A stretch of 64,000 nt of DNA from an uncultured Gemmatimonadota bacterium (GCA_902825965.1 CADEDA010000001.1:242428-306427), one strand, 5' to 3'. Counted from the stretch's first letter, positions 12,448 through 24,900 are shown. Notes: generated from the letters alone by a model not told the origin. Program-made: numbers and translations.

Positions 12448-12480
12448 AATCTAGTGCGCCACGATGAACCGCCGATGAAC
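12448..12480 (-). promoter_or_regulatory. Two-component operon promoter with paired regulator box
   Basis: Minus strand: GTTCATC, 4 nt, GTTCATC, 9 nt, TAGATT, 9 nt, ATG. Plus-strand repeats are GATGAAC at 12463-12469 and 12474-12480. Repeat sequence, 11-bp period and 9-nt gap to the -10 all match the czcCBA promoter. The distal repeat contains the likely ATG of the divergent patatin gene, so regulator binding could also block or alter that gene's expression. Confidence 0.75.
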
Positions 12481-13578
12481 GGGGACCTCGTCCTTCCGCC
12501 CAAGGTCGCCTTGGTGCTGGGGGGTGGCGGCCTCAAGGGGTTCGCGCACATCGGGGTGCTGCGCGCCTTCGAGGAGCGTGGGATCCGGCCGAGCGTGGTG
12601 GCGGGGACGAGCATCGGCTCGCTGATCGCGGCCGCGTACGTGGGCGGCATGCCGGTGGCGGAGATGGAACGCCGGGCGCTGGCGCTCAACAAGGGCGACC
12701 TCTTCCGCATCGATCACATCTCGATGGTCACCAAGCGGATGTTGTCGCCGTCGCTGTATCTGGCGAAGCCGTTGGAGAAGCTGGTGCGCGAGATTGTGCC
12801 CGCGGGGACGTTCCGCGCCCTGCCGCGCCGGCTGCTGGTGAACACCGTGGACCTCGAGTCCGCCTCGCAGGTGCTCTGGGGCATGCCGGGTCTCCAGGAC
12901 GTCTCCATCGCCGACGCGGTGTACGCCTCCTGTGCGCTGCCGGGCTTCTTCCCGCCGGCGATCGTCGGCGGGCGCACCTGCGCCGACGGCGGCATCTCGG
13001 ACAACGTGCCGGCACTGGCCGCCTCGCACGGCATGGACGCCGTGATCGCGGTGGACGTCGGCAGCACGAACATCGCGCGGGCGCGCCGGATCAAGGAGAA
13101 GGGGTTCGCCACCATTTATATGAGGGCGGCCCAGATCATGATGAAGTCGCTGCAGTCCCTGCAGCTCGAGCGCTGGCAGGGTCCGCCGCTGCTGCTGGTG
13201 CGGCCGGCGGTGTGGAAGTACGGCTGGTTCTCGTTCGCGCACGTGCGCCGCATGATCGACCTGGGATACGAGGCGGCGAACGACGCCCTCGACCGCGCCG
13301 GCGCCTCGCTCATGCTCGGGGGCGTGTGGCCGCGCCGGATGGTGGACGTCCGCGTCGACCACGCCGCCTGCACGGGTTGCGGGCTCTGCGTCTCGCTCGC
13401 GCCGCGGACCATGACGATGAACCAGGACGGCAAGGCCGAGGTGCTGGTGAGCCCCGTGGAGTGGTCGCGGGCCGACGGTGACTTCGTGCACCAGTGCCCG
13501 ACGAACGCGATCCACGTGGACGCGCTTGAGGGACCGCGGCGCTGGCCGACACTGGAAATGCCCATCCTCGAAGAGTGA
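12475..13578 (+). CDS. Patatin-like phospholipase fused to a C-terminal ferredoxin domain
   Basis: The first 280 residues are a patatin-like serine hydrolase: oxyanion loop GGGGLKGFAHIG, nucleophile Ser46 in GTSIGS, and catalytic Asp171 in DGGISDN. The last 75 residues form a ferredoxin-like module with Cys299, Cys302 and Cys305 (CTGCGLC), and Cys341 followed by proline (CPTNAI). This is a classic single [4Fe-4S] (or 3Fe-4S) ligand set. Patatins hydrolyse acyl esters; an attached electron-transfer or redox-sensing domain is unusual. Total 367 residues. An in-frame GTG at 12454 is an alternative start. It is divergent from the two-component operon by 36 bp and ends 15 bp before acnA. Confidence 0.85.
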   Translation: MNGDLVLPPKVALVLGGGGLKGFAHIGVLRAFEERGIRPSVVAGTSIGSLIAAAYVGGMPVAEMERRALALNKGDLFRIDHISMVTKRMLSPSLYLAKPLEKLVREIVPAGTFRALPRRLLVNTVDLESASQVLWGMPGLQDVSIADAVYASCALPGFFPPAIVGGRTCADGGISDNVPALAASHGMDAVIAVDVGSTNIARARRIKEKGFATIYMRAAQIMMKSLQSLQLERWQGPPLLLVRPAVWKYGWFSFAHVRRMIDLGYEAANDALDRAGASLMLGGVWPRRMVDVRVDHAACTGCGLCVSLAPRTMTMNQDGKAEVLVSPVEWSRADGDFVHQCPTNAIHVDALEGPRRWPTLEMPILEE

Positions 13579-13581
13579 GAC

Positions 13582-13587
13582 TAGATT
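13582..13587 (+). promoter_or_regulatory. Leaderless-type -10 of acnA
   Basis: TAGATT ends exactly 6 nt before the acnA ATG, with no ribosome site between. Transcription starting about 7 nt downstream of this hexamer would begin at the A of the start codon. No convincing -35 is seen. Confidence 0.55.
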
Positions 13588-13593
13588 TCGCCC

Positions 13594-16359
<2,766 letters not shown>

Positions 16360-16441
16360 CGGAGTGGGGCGAGCAGGCGGGTGAGGGACGGCAGGCGAGC
16401 CTGCTGACGGTTCCCCTCACCCTCCCCCTCGCTCCTCCGAT

Positions 16442-17320
16442 ATGCCCGTCCGCGTTCTGTACAATCCGGCCTCCGGCCGCGGTCGCGGCGACCGGGCCAT
16501 CGGCGGCATCCGCGAGGCCTTCGCGCGACACGGCGTCCGCGACGTGCGGGCCTCGCGCGCGCCGGGCGACGAAGCACGCCTCGTGCGCGAGGCGCTCGGC
16601 GACGGCATCGACACGATCGTCGTGGCCGGCGGCGACGGCACCTGGTCCAAGTGTGCGGTGGCCCTGGCCCAGGCCGGCTCACCCGCGCGCATGGCCCTGC
16701 TGGCCGCCGGCACAGGGAATGACTTCGCCAAGAACCTCGGCGTGGATGCCCGCGACCCGGTGCGGCTCGCGCTGCGCATCGCCGAGGGGGACGTGCAGGA
16801 ACGTCGCGTCGACATGGGCCGCGTGGACGATCGCTGGTTCCTCAATTGCGCGGGCTTCGGCTTCGACGCGGCCGTGCTGGAACAGACGCAACGCGACTCC
16901 TGGCTCCGCGGACCCGCGCTCTACATGGTCACGGCGCTGCGCGGGATCCTGTCGTATCCCGGGTTCTCCGTGTCGGTCGATGGTGCCGCCGCACGCCACC
17001 ACCTGCTCACGGTCTTCTCCAACGGCGAGTACTTCGGCGGCAGCTTCCGGATCGCACCGGACGCGCGGATCGACGACGGGCAGCTTGACGCGATCCTCGT
17101 GGAGGATGTCGCCCGGCTCGCCCGGCCGCTGCTGCTCGCGCGCGCCGTTCGCGGCACACACGTCAGCAGTCCGCACGCGACGCAGCGGCGCGCCAGCAGC
17201 GTCCGGCTCGAGTTCGCCGCCGCGCCACTATATGAAGTGGACGGGGAACTCTGCCGCGCTGCGGGGTCTTTGGTGGAGGTAGCATCGTTGCCCGGCGCCC
17301 TCCGCGTCCTCGACTACTGA
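16442..17320 (+). CDS. Diacylglycerol/lipid kinase (DagK-cat family)
   Basis: This 292-residue cytosolic, membrane-associated lipid kinase has the nucleotide-binding signature GGDGT at residues 63-67 within VVAGGDGTWSK, the following AAGTGNDFAKNLG loop, and the conserved GFGFDAAV segment of YegS/DgkB-like proteins. It would phosphorylate diacylglycerol or a related lipid alcohol. The 82 bp before it holds a bulged GC-rich hairpin that may end the acnA transcript. Two peroxiredoxin genes follow after 48 bp on the same strand. The exact lipid substrate is not determined by sequence. Confidence 0.88.
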   Translation: MPVRVLYNPASGRGRGDRAIGGIREAFARHGVRDVRASRAPGDEARLVREALGDGIDTIVVAGGDGTWSKCAVALAQAGSPARMALLAAGTGNDFAKNLGVDARDPVRLALRIAEGDVQERRVDMGRVDDRWFLNCAGFGFDAAVLEQTQRDSWLRGPALYMVTALRGILSYPGFSVSVDGAAARHHLLTVFSNGEYFGGSFRIAPDARIDDGQLDAILVEDVARLARPLLLARAVRGTHVSSPHATQRRASSVRLEFAAAPLYEVDGELCRAAGSLVEVASLPGALRVLDY

Positions 17321-17368
17321 ACGGGCCGACTCCGGTCCCGGCCGCGACCGACCCGACTCCCCGCTCCC

Positions 17369-17929
17369 ATGCGCTTCCGACATCTGACTGCCCTGGCGTT
17401 CCTCCTCGCGCCCGCACTCCCCGCCCAGCAGGACAGCGGCAAGGGCGGCGGTCCCGCGGTCGGCGAGCTCGCGCCCGACTTCGTGCTGCCGGCCGCCACT
17501 CAGGCGGGCCTGCTGCCGCAGAACCTCGCGCTGTCCTCGCTGCGGGGGCGGACGGTGGTGCTCGCGTTCTTCCCCAAGGCGCGCACGCCGGGGTGCACGC
17601 ATCAGATGGAAGCCTACCGCGACCAGTTCGCGACGCTGTTCAACGACGGGAAGGACGTGACCGTCCTGGCCATCAGCACCGACAGCCCCGAGACGTTGCA
17701 GGCCTGGGCGGCAGAGCAGAAGTTCCCCGTCACGTTCGTCAGCGATGCGCGCGGGGTGCTCGCGAAGCCGTACGCCGTGAAGTATCCTGCGATCAACCTG
17801 TATCGCCGCGTCCTCTTCGTGGTGGGGCCTGATGGCAAGGTCACCCACGTGATGCGGCCGTTCCGCGAGCTGTCCGCGGACGCCTACACCGAACTCGCCA
17901 CGGCCGTGAAGAAGGCCGCTGCGCGATAG
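17369..17929 (+). CDS. Exported peroxiredoxin (AhpC/TSA, BCP-like), copy 1
   Basis: This 186-residue thioredoxin-fold peroxidase has a signal peptide (MRFRHLTALAFLLAPALPAQ) and so probably acts in the periplasm. The peroxidatic cysteine is Cys76 in KARTPGCTHQM, matching the TxxC motif of BCP/PrxQ enzymes. There is no second cysteine, so it should be a one-Cys type reduced by an external thiol. It shares domain layout with the next gene (FFP-x-x-R-T-x-GCT, LFN-x-GK-x-VTVLAIST, RRVLFVVGPDGKVTHVMRPFREL), indicating tandem duplication. The copies are separated by 25 bp and likely co-transcribed. Confidence 0.87.
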   Translation: MRFRHLTALAFLLAPALPAQQDSGKGGGPAVGELAPDFVLPAATQAGLLPQNLALSSLRGRTVVLAFFPKARTPGCTHQMEAYRDQFATLFNDGKDVTVLAISTDSPETLQAWAAEQKFPVTFVSDARGVLAKPYAVKYPAINLYRRVLFVVGPDGKVTHVMRPFRELSADAYTELATAVKKAAAR

Positions 17930-17954
17930 CCCCCTTCCCGCTCCCGGACCTCCC

Positions 17955-18554
17955 ATGTCGATCGCGCCCCTCCCGCTCCTCCGCCGCGCCCTCGTGAGCG
18001 CCGCCGCCCTCGCGCTCCTCAGCCCCGCCGCCGCAGCCCAGCAGCCCGCGACCCCGGCGCCGGACAACGGCCCCAAGGTCGGTGACATGGCACCCGACTT
18101 CACGCTGCCGGGCGCGACCAAGGACGGCGTGACCGCGCAGCCGATCAAGCTCTCGAGCCTGCGCGGCCAAACGGTCGTCATCGCGTTCTTCCCCCGCGTG
18201 CGCACCAGCGGCTGCACGGCGCAGATGAACTCCTACCGCGACCAGTACGCCACGCTCTTCAACGGCGGCAAGGGCGTGACGGTGCTCGCGATCTCCACCG
18301 ACAGCGCCACGCAGCAGGCGAGCTGGGCCAAGGACAGCGACTTCCCGGTGACCTTCGTCTCCGACCTCGCGGGATCGCTCGGCGCACCGTACGACGTGAT
18401 GGTGGAGCGGAACGGGCAGAAGTTCATGCGCCGCGTGCTCTTCGTCGTCGGACCGGACGGCCGGGTGAAGCACGTCATGCGCCCGTTCCGCGAACTCGCG
18501 GCGGACTCCTACGTCGAACTCAAGGACGCCGTCGCGAAGGCAGGCGCGAAGTAA
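17955..18554 (+). CDS. Exported peroxiredoxin (AhpC/TSA, BCP-like), copy 2
   Basis: This 199-residue paralogue of the preceding gene has an alanine-rich signal peptide ending near AAAAQQ and peroxidatic Cys87 in VRTSGCTAQM. As in copy 1, no resolving cysteine is present. The substitution of Pro by Ser before GC and a longer N-terminus distinguish it. The C-terminal block (RRVLFVVGPDGRVKHVMRPFRELAADSYVEL) is almost the same as in copy 1. It likely removes hydroperoxides in the periplasm. A glycerate kinase gene follows 5 bp after its stop. Confidence 0.87.
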   Translation: MSIAPLPLLRRALVSAAALALLSPAAAAQQPATPAPDNGPKVGDMAPDFTLPGATKDGVTAQPIKLSSLRGQTVVIAFFPRVRTSGCTAQMNSYRDQYATLFNGGKGVTVLAISTDSATQQASWAKDSDFPVTFVSDLAGSLGAPYDVMVERNGQKFMRRVLFVVGPDGRVKHVMRPFRELAADSYVELKDAVAKAGAK

Positions 18555-18559
18555 GCGAC

Positions 18560-19918
18560 GTGCCCGCCGACCGGGCGCCGCGTGACGCGGCGGCGGACCT
18601 GCGCGCGTGTTACGACGCCGCCGTCGCCGCGGCCGATCCGGCGCAGGTCGTGCGGGACGGGCTCCGCGCGCACGCGGACGCACCGGCGAGCGCCCTCGCC
18701 GCACGACGCGGGCGCGAGCACTGGGTGATCGCGCTCGGGAAGGCCGCACCGGCCATGGCCGGTGCGGCCCTCGCGTTCCTGCACGCGGACGGGCGCCGGA
18801 TCGCGGGCGGGCTCGTGGTCGCCGCCCACGACTCGGCGCTGGCCGAGAACCCCGATGTCCCGACCGCGGAGCTCGAGAAGATCGACGCGCTTGTCGGCGA
18901 CCATCCGGTGCCCGGGGCGCGGTCCGCCGACGCCGCGCAGCGGCTCGGCGCGCTGGCTGCGCGGGTGCGGGGAGCGGACGTGGTGCTGCTCCTCCTCTCG
19001 GGCGGGACCTCGAGCCTCGTGGGCGCCCCGGTGCCGGGCGTACGCGCCGAGGACCTCGCGGCCCTCAACGCGCTGCTGCTCGCCGCCGGGCTGCCGATCG
19101 AACGCACCAACGCCGTGCGCAAGCGGTTCGCGCGGTGGGGCGCCGGACGGTTGGCAGCGGCGCTGCAGCCGGCGCTCGTCGTCCCCATCATCCTCGCGGA
19201 CGTGCCGGACGAGGACCCGGCGATGATCGGCTCCGGCCCGGTCGCACCCGATCCGCTCGAGGCGCATGAGGTCGAGTCGATCCTCCGCGACGCGGGTCTG
19301 GCGCGCCGGTTGCCCCTTTCCATAGGGTCGGTCATCGGGACCATGCGCTCGGGCGCATACCCGGAGACGCCCAAACCCGGCGACGGGGTCTTCGACCTCG
19401 TGGCGGCGCCGTACGTCGTGGGCAACACGGCGGCGCTCGAGGCCGCAGCGGCGGAGGCGACGCGCCGCGGTTACGCGCCGGTGCTGCTCTCGCGTTCCGT
19501 GCTCCGGGGTGACGCCACCGCGGCCGGGCGTGTGATCGCCCACCTCGTGGCGCGCGCGATCCCGGGCTGCTGCCTCATCTGGGGCGGCGAGACCACCGTG
19601 CGCCTGCCGGAGGACCACGGACTCGGTGGCCGCTGCCAGCAGCTCTCGCTCGCCGCCGCGCAGGTGCTCGACGACGCCCGCGCCAACGGCAGCTGGCTGC
19701 TCGCGGCCGGCACCGACGGCCAGGACGGGCCCTCACCCGCCGCCGGCGCGATAGTGAACGCGTTCACTTGGCGCCGCAGCGCCGACCGCGGCGGCGCACC
19801 GGACCGCGCACTCGCGCGCTGCGACGCCTACGCGGCGCTCGATGCCGACGACGCGCTGCTGTCGGCGCGGCACACCGGCACCAACGTGATGGATCTCGTG
19901 GTGGCGGTGCGCGTCTAA
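18560..19918 (+). CDS. gckA: Glycerate 2-kinase (GckA/MOFRL family)
   Basis: This 452-residue cytosolic enzyme phosphorylates D-glycerate to 2-phosphoglycerate, feeding serine or glyoxylate-derived carbon into glycolysis. Family features are the N-terminal ALGKAAPAMAGA, the LLLSGGTSSLVGAPVPG loop, IERTNAVRKRFARWGAGRLA, and the C-terminal MOFRL-type region ending LLAAGTDGQDGPSPAAGAIVN and HTGTNVMDLVVAVR. The start is GTG, 5 bp after the peroxiredoxin stop, with no clear ribosome site. aguB follows after 18 bp. Confidence 0.92.
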   Translation: MPADRAPRDAAADLRACYDAAVAAADPAQVVRDGLRAHADAPASALAARRGREHWVIALGKAAPAMAGAALAFLHADGRRIAGGLVVAAHDSALAENPDVPTAELEKIDALVGDHPVPGARSADAAQRLGALAARVRGADVVLLLLSGGTSSLVGAPVPGVRAEDLAALNALLLAAGLPIERTNAVRKRFARWGAGRLAAALQPALVVPIILADVPDEDPAMIGSGPVAPDPLEAHEVESILRDAGLARRLPLSIGSVIGTMRSGAYPETPKPGDGVFDLVAAPYVVGNTAALEAAAAEATRRGYAPVLLSRSVLRGDATAAGRVIAHLVARAIPGCCLIWGGETTVRLPEDHGLGGRCQQLSLAAAQVLDDARANGSWLLAAGTDGQDGPSPAAGAIVNAFTWRRSADRGGAPDRALARCDAYAALDADDALLSARHTGTNVMDLVVAVRV

Positions 19919-19936
19919 GCGCGCGAAATTGCACGC

Positions 19937-20875
19937 ATGACCACGCGTGCCCCGTTCACCGTCGCCATCATCCAGGATGGCGTCGCCTCCACTGCCGCCG
20001 AGACGCTCACGGCCACCGAGACCCGCATCCGCGCGGCCGCGGCGAAGGGCGCGCAGGTGATCTGCCTCAAGGAACTCTTCAACGCGCCGTACTTCTGCAA
20101 GAAGCTCGATGCGTCGCGCTTCGACCTCGCGGAACCGGTCACGGGCCCGACGCTCGCACGGCTGAGCGCGGTGGCGAAGGAGCTCGCCGTGGTGCTGGTG
20201 GTGCCGTTCTACGAGCGGCAGGCGGCGGGGGTGTATCGCAACAGCGCCGCCGTGATCGATGCGGACGGCAGCGTGCTCGGCGTGTATCGCAAGATGCACA
20301 TCCCGCACGACCCCCTGTTCGAGGAGAAGTACTACTTCGCTCCCGGCGAGTCCTCGGCACCGGTGCAGCCCAAGGGCGTGCGCGGTCCGGATGGCGAGGC
20401 CGGCGGCTACATGGTCTGGAAGACACGCTACGCCACCATCGGCGTGCTGATCTGTTGGGACCAGTGGTATCCGGAGGGGGCGCGCATCACGGCGTTGCTC
20501 GGTGCGGACATCCTCTTCTATCCGACGGCGATCGGCTGGCATCCGGCCGAGAAGGCCGAGTGGGGGGCGGCGCAGGTGGACGCCTGGCGCACGGCGCAGC
20601 GCGCGCACGCGATCGCGAACGGCGTGTTCGTCGCGTCGCCCAACCGGGCGGGCTTCGAGCCGGAGGCCGGCACCGACGGCATCGAGTTCTTCGGGCATTC
20701 GATGATCGTCGATCCGTACGGGCGCTACCTGGCGCAGGCGGAGACCGGGGAGGCGACGCTGATCGCCACCTGTGACCCCTCGCTCATCGAGTACACGCGG
20801 CGCAACTGGCCCTTCCTGCGGGACCGCCGAGTGGACTCGTACGCACCGCTCCTCAATCGCTGGATCGGCTCGTGA
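19937..20875 (+). CDS. aguB: N-carbamoylputrescine amidase
   Basis: This 312-residue nitrilase-superfamily enzyme hydrolyses N-carbamoylputrescine to putrescine, CO2 and ammonia. The Glu-Lys-Cys triad is visible as Glu46 (LKELFN), Lys119 (YRKMHIP) and Cys173 (LICWDQWYPEGAR). DPLFEEKYYFAPGE and FYPTAIGWHP are typical of AguB. Its TGA overlaps the GTG start of aguA, so the two steps from agmatine to putrescine are coupled. GAAATT ends 6 nt before the ATG and may be a weak leaderless -10. Confidence 0.94.
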   Translation: MTTRAPFTVAIIQDGVASTAAETLTATETRIRAAAAKGAQVICLKELFNAPYFCKKLDASRFDLAEPVTGPTLARLSAVAKELAVVLVVPFYERQAAGVYRNSAAVIDADGSVLGVYRKMHIPHDPLFEEKYYFAPGESSAPVQPKGVRGPDGEAGGYMVWKTRYATIGVLICWDQWYPEGARITALLGADILFYPTAIGWHPAEKAEWGAAQVDAWRTAQRAHAIANGVFVASPNRAGFEPEAGTDGIEFFGHSMIVDPYGRYLAQAETGEATLIATCDPSLIEYTRRNWPFLRDRRVDSYAPLLNRWIGS

Positions 20876-21942
20876 GCGCTGTGCGCTGGCCCGCGGAATG
20901 GGAGCGGCACGACGCCACGTGGATCAGCTGGCCGCACCACGAGCCGGATTGGCCGGGGAAGTTCGGCCCGATCCCGTGGGTGTACGCCGAGATCGCGCGG
21001 GTGCTCGCCGAGCATGAACGCGTGCACATCCTCGTGCTCGACGAGGCCACGGAGGAACAGGCCTGGCACTGCCTCAAGATGCACGAGGTGCGCGAGAGCC
21101 GCGTGCATCTGCACCTCTGCCCGAGCGACCGCGTCTGGTTGCGGGACTCGGCGCCGACGGGCGTACACCTCGCCGACGGCAGCGTGCGCTGGGTGAACTG
21201 GGGCTTCAACGCCTGGGCCAAGTACGACAACTTCGCGCACGACGCGCGCATCGGTGCGTTCATCGCCGACCACACGGGGCTCGAGCGGCATGAGCCGACG
21301 CGGCCGGACGGGCGTGGGCGCGCGATCCTCGAAGGGGGCGGGATCGAGACCGACGGGCTCGGGACCATGCTCGTCACCGAGGAGTGGTTGCTGAGCGACG
21401 TGCAGGTCCGGAACCCGGGAATGACGCGCGAGGCGTATGAGCGTCTCTTCGCGGAGGAACTCGGGATCGGCAAGACCCTCTGGCTGGGCGAGGGCTGCGT
21501 GGGCGACGACACCCACGGGCACGTGGACGACATCGCCCGCTTCGTCGCGCCCGGGGTCGTGGTGCTCGCGCACGAGGAGGACCCGGACGACGAGAACCAC
21601 GCGCGGTCGCGGGACAACCTGGAGCGACTCCGCGGTGCGACGGACGCCCGCGGCGAACCGATTCGAACCGTGACACTGCCGTATCCTCGTCCAGTGGTCA
21701 TGGACGGGGCCCGGCTGCCCGCGAGCTACGCCAACTTCTACATTGCGAACGGGGTGGTGCTGGTGCCCACCTTCAACGACGCCAACGACCGGATCGCGCT
21801 GAACACGCTCGCCGAGCTCTTCCCCGACCGGGCGGTGGTGGGCATCCACGCCGTCGACCTGGTGTGGGGACTCGGCACGCTCCACTGCCTCACCCAGCAA
21901 CAGCCGGCCGCCCGCGGCCGCCGAGGAAAGCGCACGACATGA
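20872..21942 (+). CDS. aguA: Agmatine deiminase
   Basis: This 356-residue enzyme of the guanidino-group-modifying family converts agmatine to N-carbamoylputrescine plus ammonia, supplying AguB. Family marks include ATWISWPHHEPDWPG near the start, DRVWLRDSAPTGV, LEGGGIETDG, the HGHVDDIARF metal/substrate loop, and the nucleophile Cys339 in LGTLHCLTQQQP near the C-terminus. It begins with GTG overlapping the aguB stop, and its own TGA overlaps the ATG of the protein kinase gene. Together with aguB it gives a route from arginine-derived agmatine to putrescine. Confidence 0.95.
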   Translation: MSAVRWPAEWERHDATWISWPHHEPDWPGKFGPIPWVYAEIARVLAEHERVHILVLDEATEEQAWHCLKMHEVRESRVHLHLCPSDRVWLRDSAPTGVHLADGSVRWVNWGFNAWAKYDNFAHDARIGAFIADHTGLERHEPTRPDGRGRAILEGGGIETDGLGTMLVTEEWLLSDVQVRNPGMTREAYERLFAEELGIGKTLWLGEGCVGDDTHGHVDDIARFVAPGVVVLAHEEDPDDENHARSRDNLERLRGATDARGEPIRTVTLPYPRPVVMDGARLPASYANFYIANGVVLVPTFNDANDRIALNTLAELFPDRAVVGIHAVDLVWGLGTLHCLTQQQPAARGRRGKRTT

Positions 21943-24900
21943 ACGAACCCACCAGGACGGATCCGATCCGCGAGGCGCTCCAGACCCGTCTCGGTGGGCA
22001 GTACGTCGTCGAGGGTCTCCTCGGTCAGGGTGGCATGGGCAGCGTGTACCGCGCCCGGGACATCACGCTCGACCGTGCCGTGGCCATCAAGGTCATCGCC
22101 GGCGACGTGGCGACGAACCCGCAGTTGCGCGACCGGTTCCTCCTCGAGGCCCGCACGGTCGCCAAGCTCCGGCATCCGAACATCGTCGCGGTGTACAGCG
22201 CCGGCGACGCCGGCGGCCTGCTCTACTTCGTGATGGAGCTCGTGCCGGGCGAGTCGCTCCGCGACCTGCTGACGCGCGAGACGAGTGTGGAGCCGGCGCG
22301 CGGCGAGCGGATCCTGCACGAGCTCGCCCTCGCACTCGACTACGCACACGCCAACGGCATCGTGCACCGCGACGTGAAGCCGGAGAACATCCTGCTCGAC
22401 CGGGAGACCGGCCGCGCGATGCTCACGGACTTCGGCGTGGCCCGCGCGCTCGAGGGCGATGGTCGCATGACCGGCACCGGGATGATCCTCGGCAGCCCGC
22501 GCTACATGAGCCCCGAGCAGGCGACCGGCGAGTCGACGATCGACGGGCGCAGCGACCTGTACGCGCTCGCGCTCGTCGGGTACGAGATGTTCACCGGCAA
22601 GCCGGTGGTGGATGCGTCGAACGTCGCGGGGATGCTGGTGAAGCACCTCACCGAGACACCCAAGCCGCTGGCCCAGGCCGCGACGCAGGTGCCGGAGGGT
22701 GTGGCGACGGCGATCGACCGCGCACTCGCGAAGGACAAGGAGCAGCGCTGGGCCTCGGGCCGCGAGATGGCCGAGGTGATCGGCATGGCGTGGACGCCGT
22801 CGGGCATCAGCTCCGGCAGCGGCATCCGCACCGCCACCGGCATGACGGCCACCCGCTTCGGGGCGCGGACCAAGGCGGGACAGCGCCGGGCCCTCGTGGT
22901 GGCGGCGCTCGCGGTCGTCACCTTCGGCATCACGCTCTGGGCGCTGTTCGGCCGCAGCGGCGTACCCTCCGGCGTGGACCCGCGGCGCTCCTACGCGGTG
23001 ATGCCGTTCGAGGTGCAGTCCGGCAACGCCGACATCCGCTGGCTGCGCGACGGCGCGGTCAACATGCTCACGCTCGCGCTCGCCCAGTGGACGGACCTCG
23101 AGGTCGCCGACTACGAACGCACCATGGTGCTGGTGCGCGACGCCGGGCTCGAGGAGAAGCGGGTGGACCTCGACAAGGCGCTGGAGATCGCCCGCCGCGC
23201 GAACGCGTGGACGGTGGTCACGGGCACCATCACCACGACCGCGGATTCGCTGCGCGTGGACGCGCGGCTGTACGACGTGGCCAGCGGACGCTCGCTGCAG
23301 ACCGAGTCGCGGACCGCCGCGCTGTCGGCCGACCCGCGACCGCTCTTCGACGGCCTGGCGCGGTACCTCATCGGCGTGGCGGGCGTGACCGGTACGGAGA
23401 GCGTGGACCTCGCGGCGGCGACGACCAACTCGCTCGTCGCCTACCGCGCCTACCTCGAGGGCGTGCGCGCCCTGTTCTCCTGGCAGGTCATGCGCGCCGA
23501 CTCGCTGTTCCAGGTGGCGATCCGGAGCGACTCCACCTTCGCACTCGCCTGGCACAAGCGCTCGCTGGCGCTGGGTTGGGGCGACGCGGCCGGCTCCGGG
23601 TACCTCGAGAGCGCGGAGCGCGCCCTGCAGCTGGTCGACCGCCTGCCCGCCCGCGAGCAGTCGCTGGTGCGCGGCCACCACGCGCTGTCGCGCGGGCTGC
23701 GCGCGGCCAGCACCGGCGGCGACGGCCTCGCCAAGCTCGCCGAGGCGCAGCAGATCTACCGCGACCTGATCGCCCGAGACTCGGGGGTGGCGGAGGCCTG
23801 GTACGGCTACGGGGACGCCCTGTTCCACGTCCCGTTCGACAACAAGGACTTCAACGCGAGCACCGGCCGGATGACGGCGTCGATGCGTGCGTTCCATCGC
23901 ACGCTCGCGCTCGACTCGACCTTCCATCTCGCGTACTCGCACCTGATCCAGCTCTACCAGACCGTCTCGTCGCCCGGCGGGCTGCTGCTGGTCGACGACT
24001 CCATCCAGGTGGTGGCCGACTCGGCGGCGATGTTGCGGCTCGGCGGGCCCGCCGGCCTGACCCGCCTGCGCGAGGCGGCGCGCGCCCGCGGATTCGAGAT
24101 GACGCGCGGCTGGGTGCGTGCCGATCCCGATGCGGTCCCGGCCGTGACGATGCTGGCCCAGGGCTACGTGCAGGCGGGTCATGCCGACTCGGCGCTGGCC
24201 GTACTCGACACCGCCCTCAAGCGGCCGGCACTGGCCCGGTCGCCGCTCCGGTTCGTCGCCGGCGTCTACCAGATGGTCGCCGACGATCCCCGCGCAGCGA
24301 CCACGCTCTCCGAAGCGTCGCGGACACTCACGCCGGAGCTGATGCGCCGCGAGGTCCCGATCACCGAACGATTCACGGTGCTGGCCTCGGCGGTCACCGC
24401 CGCCGGCCTGACCGGCAGCCAGGCCGAGGTGGACCGTGCGGTGGAGTTCTTCCAGCGCACCGACAGCATCATGCCGTTCGGCGCGGTACCCACGGCGCCC
24501 ATGCTGCGGGGGTACCGCACCGGCGTGGTCGCCGCCATGCGCGGGTCACTCACCGCGACCGAGAAGGCCGAGCTGCTGCGCGGCCTGCAGCGCGCCGAAG
24601 CGACGGCGGCCGACGGCCCGCAGCAGATGCGCCAGGGTATGTTGCCGCTGGCCTACGTCGCGTTCATGCTGAGCGGGGACACCGTGTTCAGCGGCATCGT
24701 CCGCCGCATGTCGTTCGGCACGGCACGTCAGCCCGAGCTCGATGCCCGTGAGGCGCTGCTCCGCGGCGACACGGCGGCGGCCCGCGCCGTGGCCGCGACC
24801 TTCACCTCCGCCGACTCGGTGAAGAAGTCGCCGCTCGGGTTCGCCGGCATGCGCACCGTGGTGCGTGCCGAGGTACTGGAAGTACTCGGTGACAAGCGGG

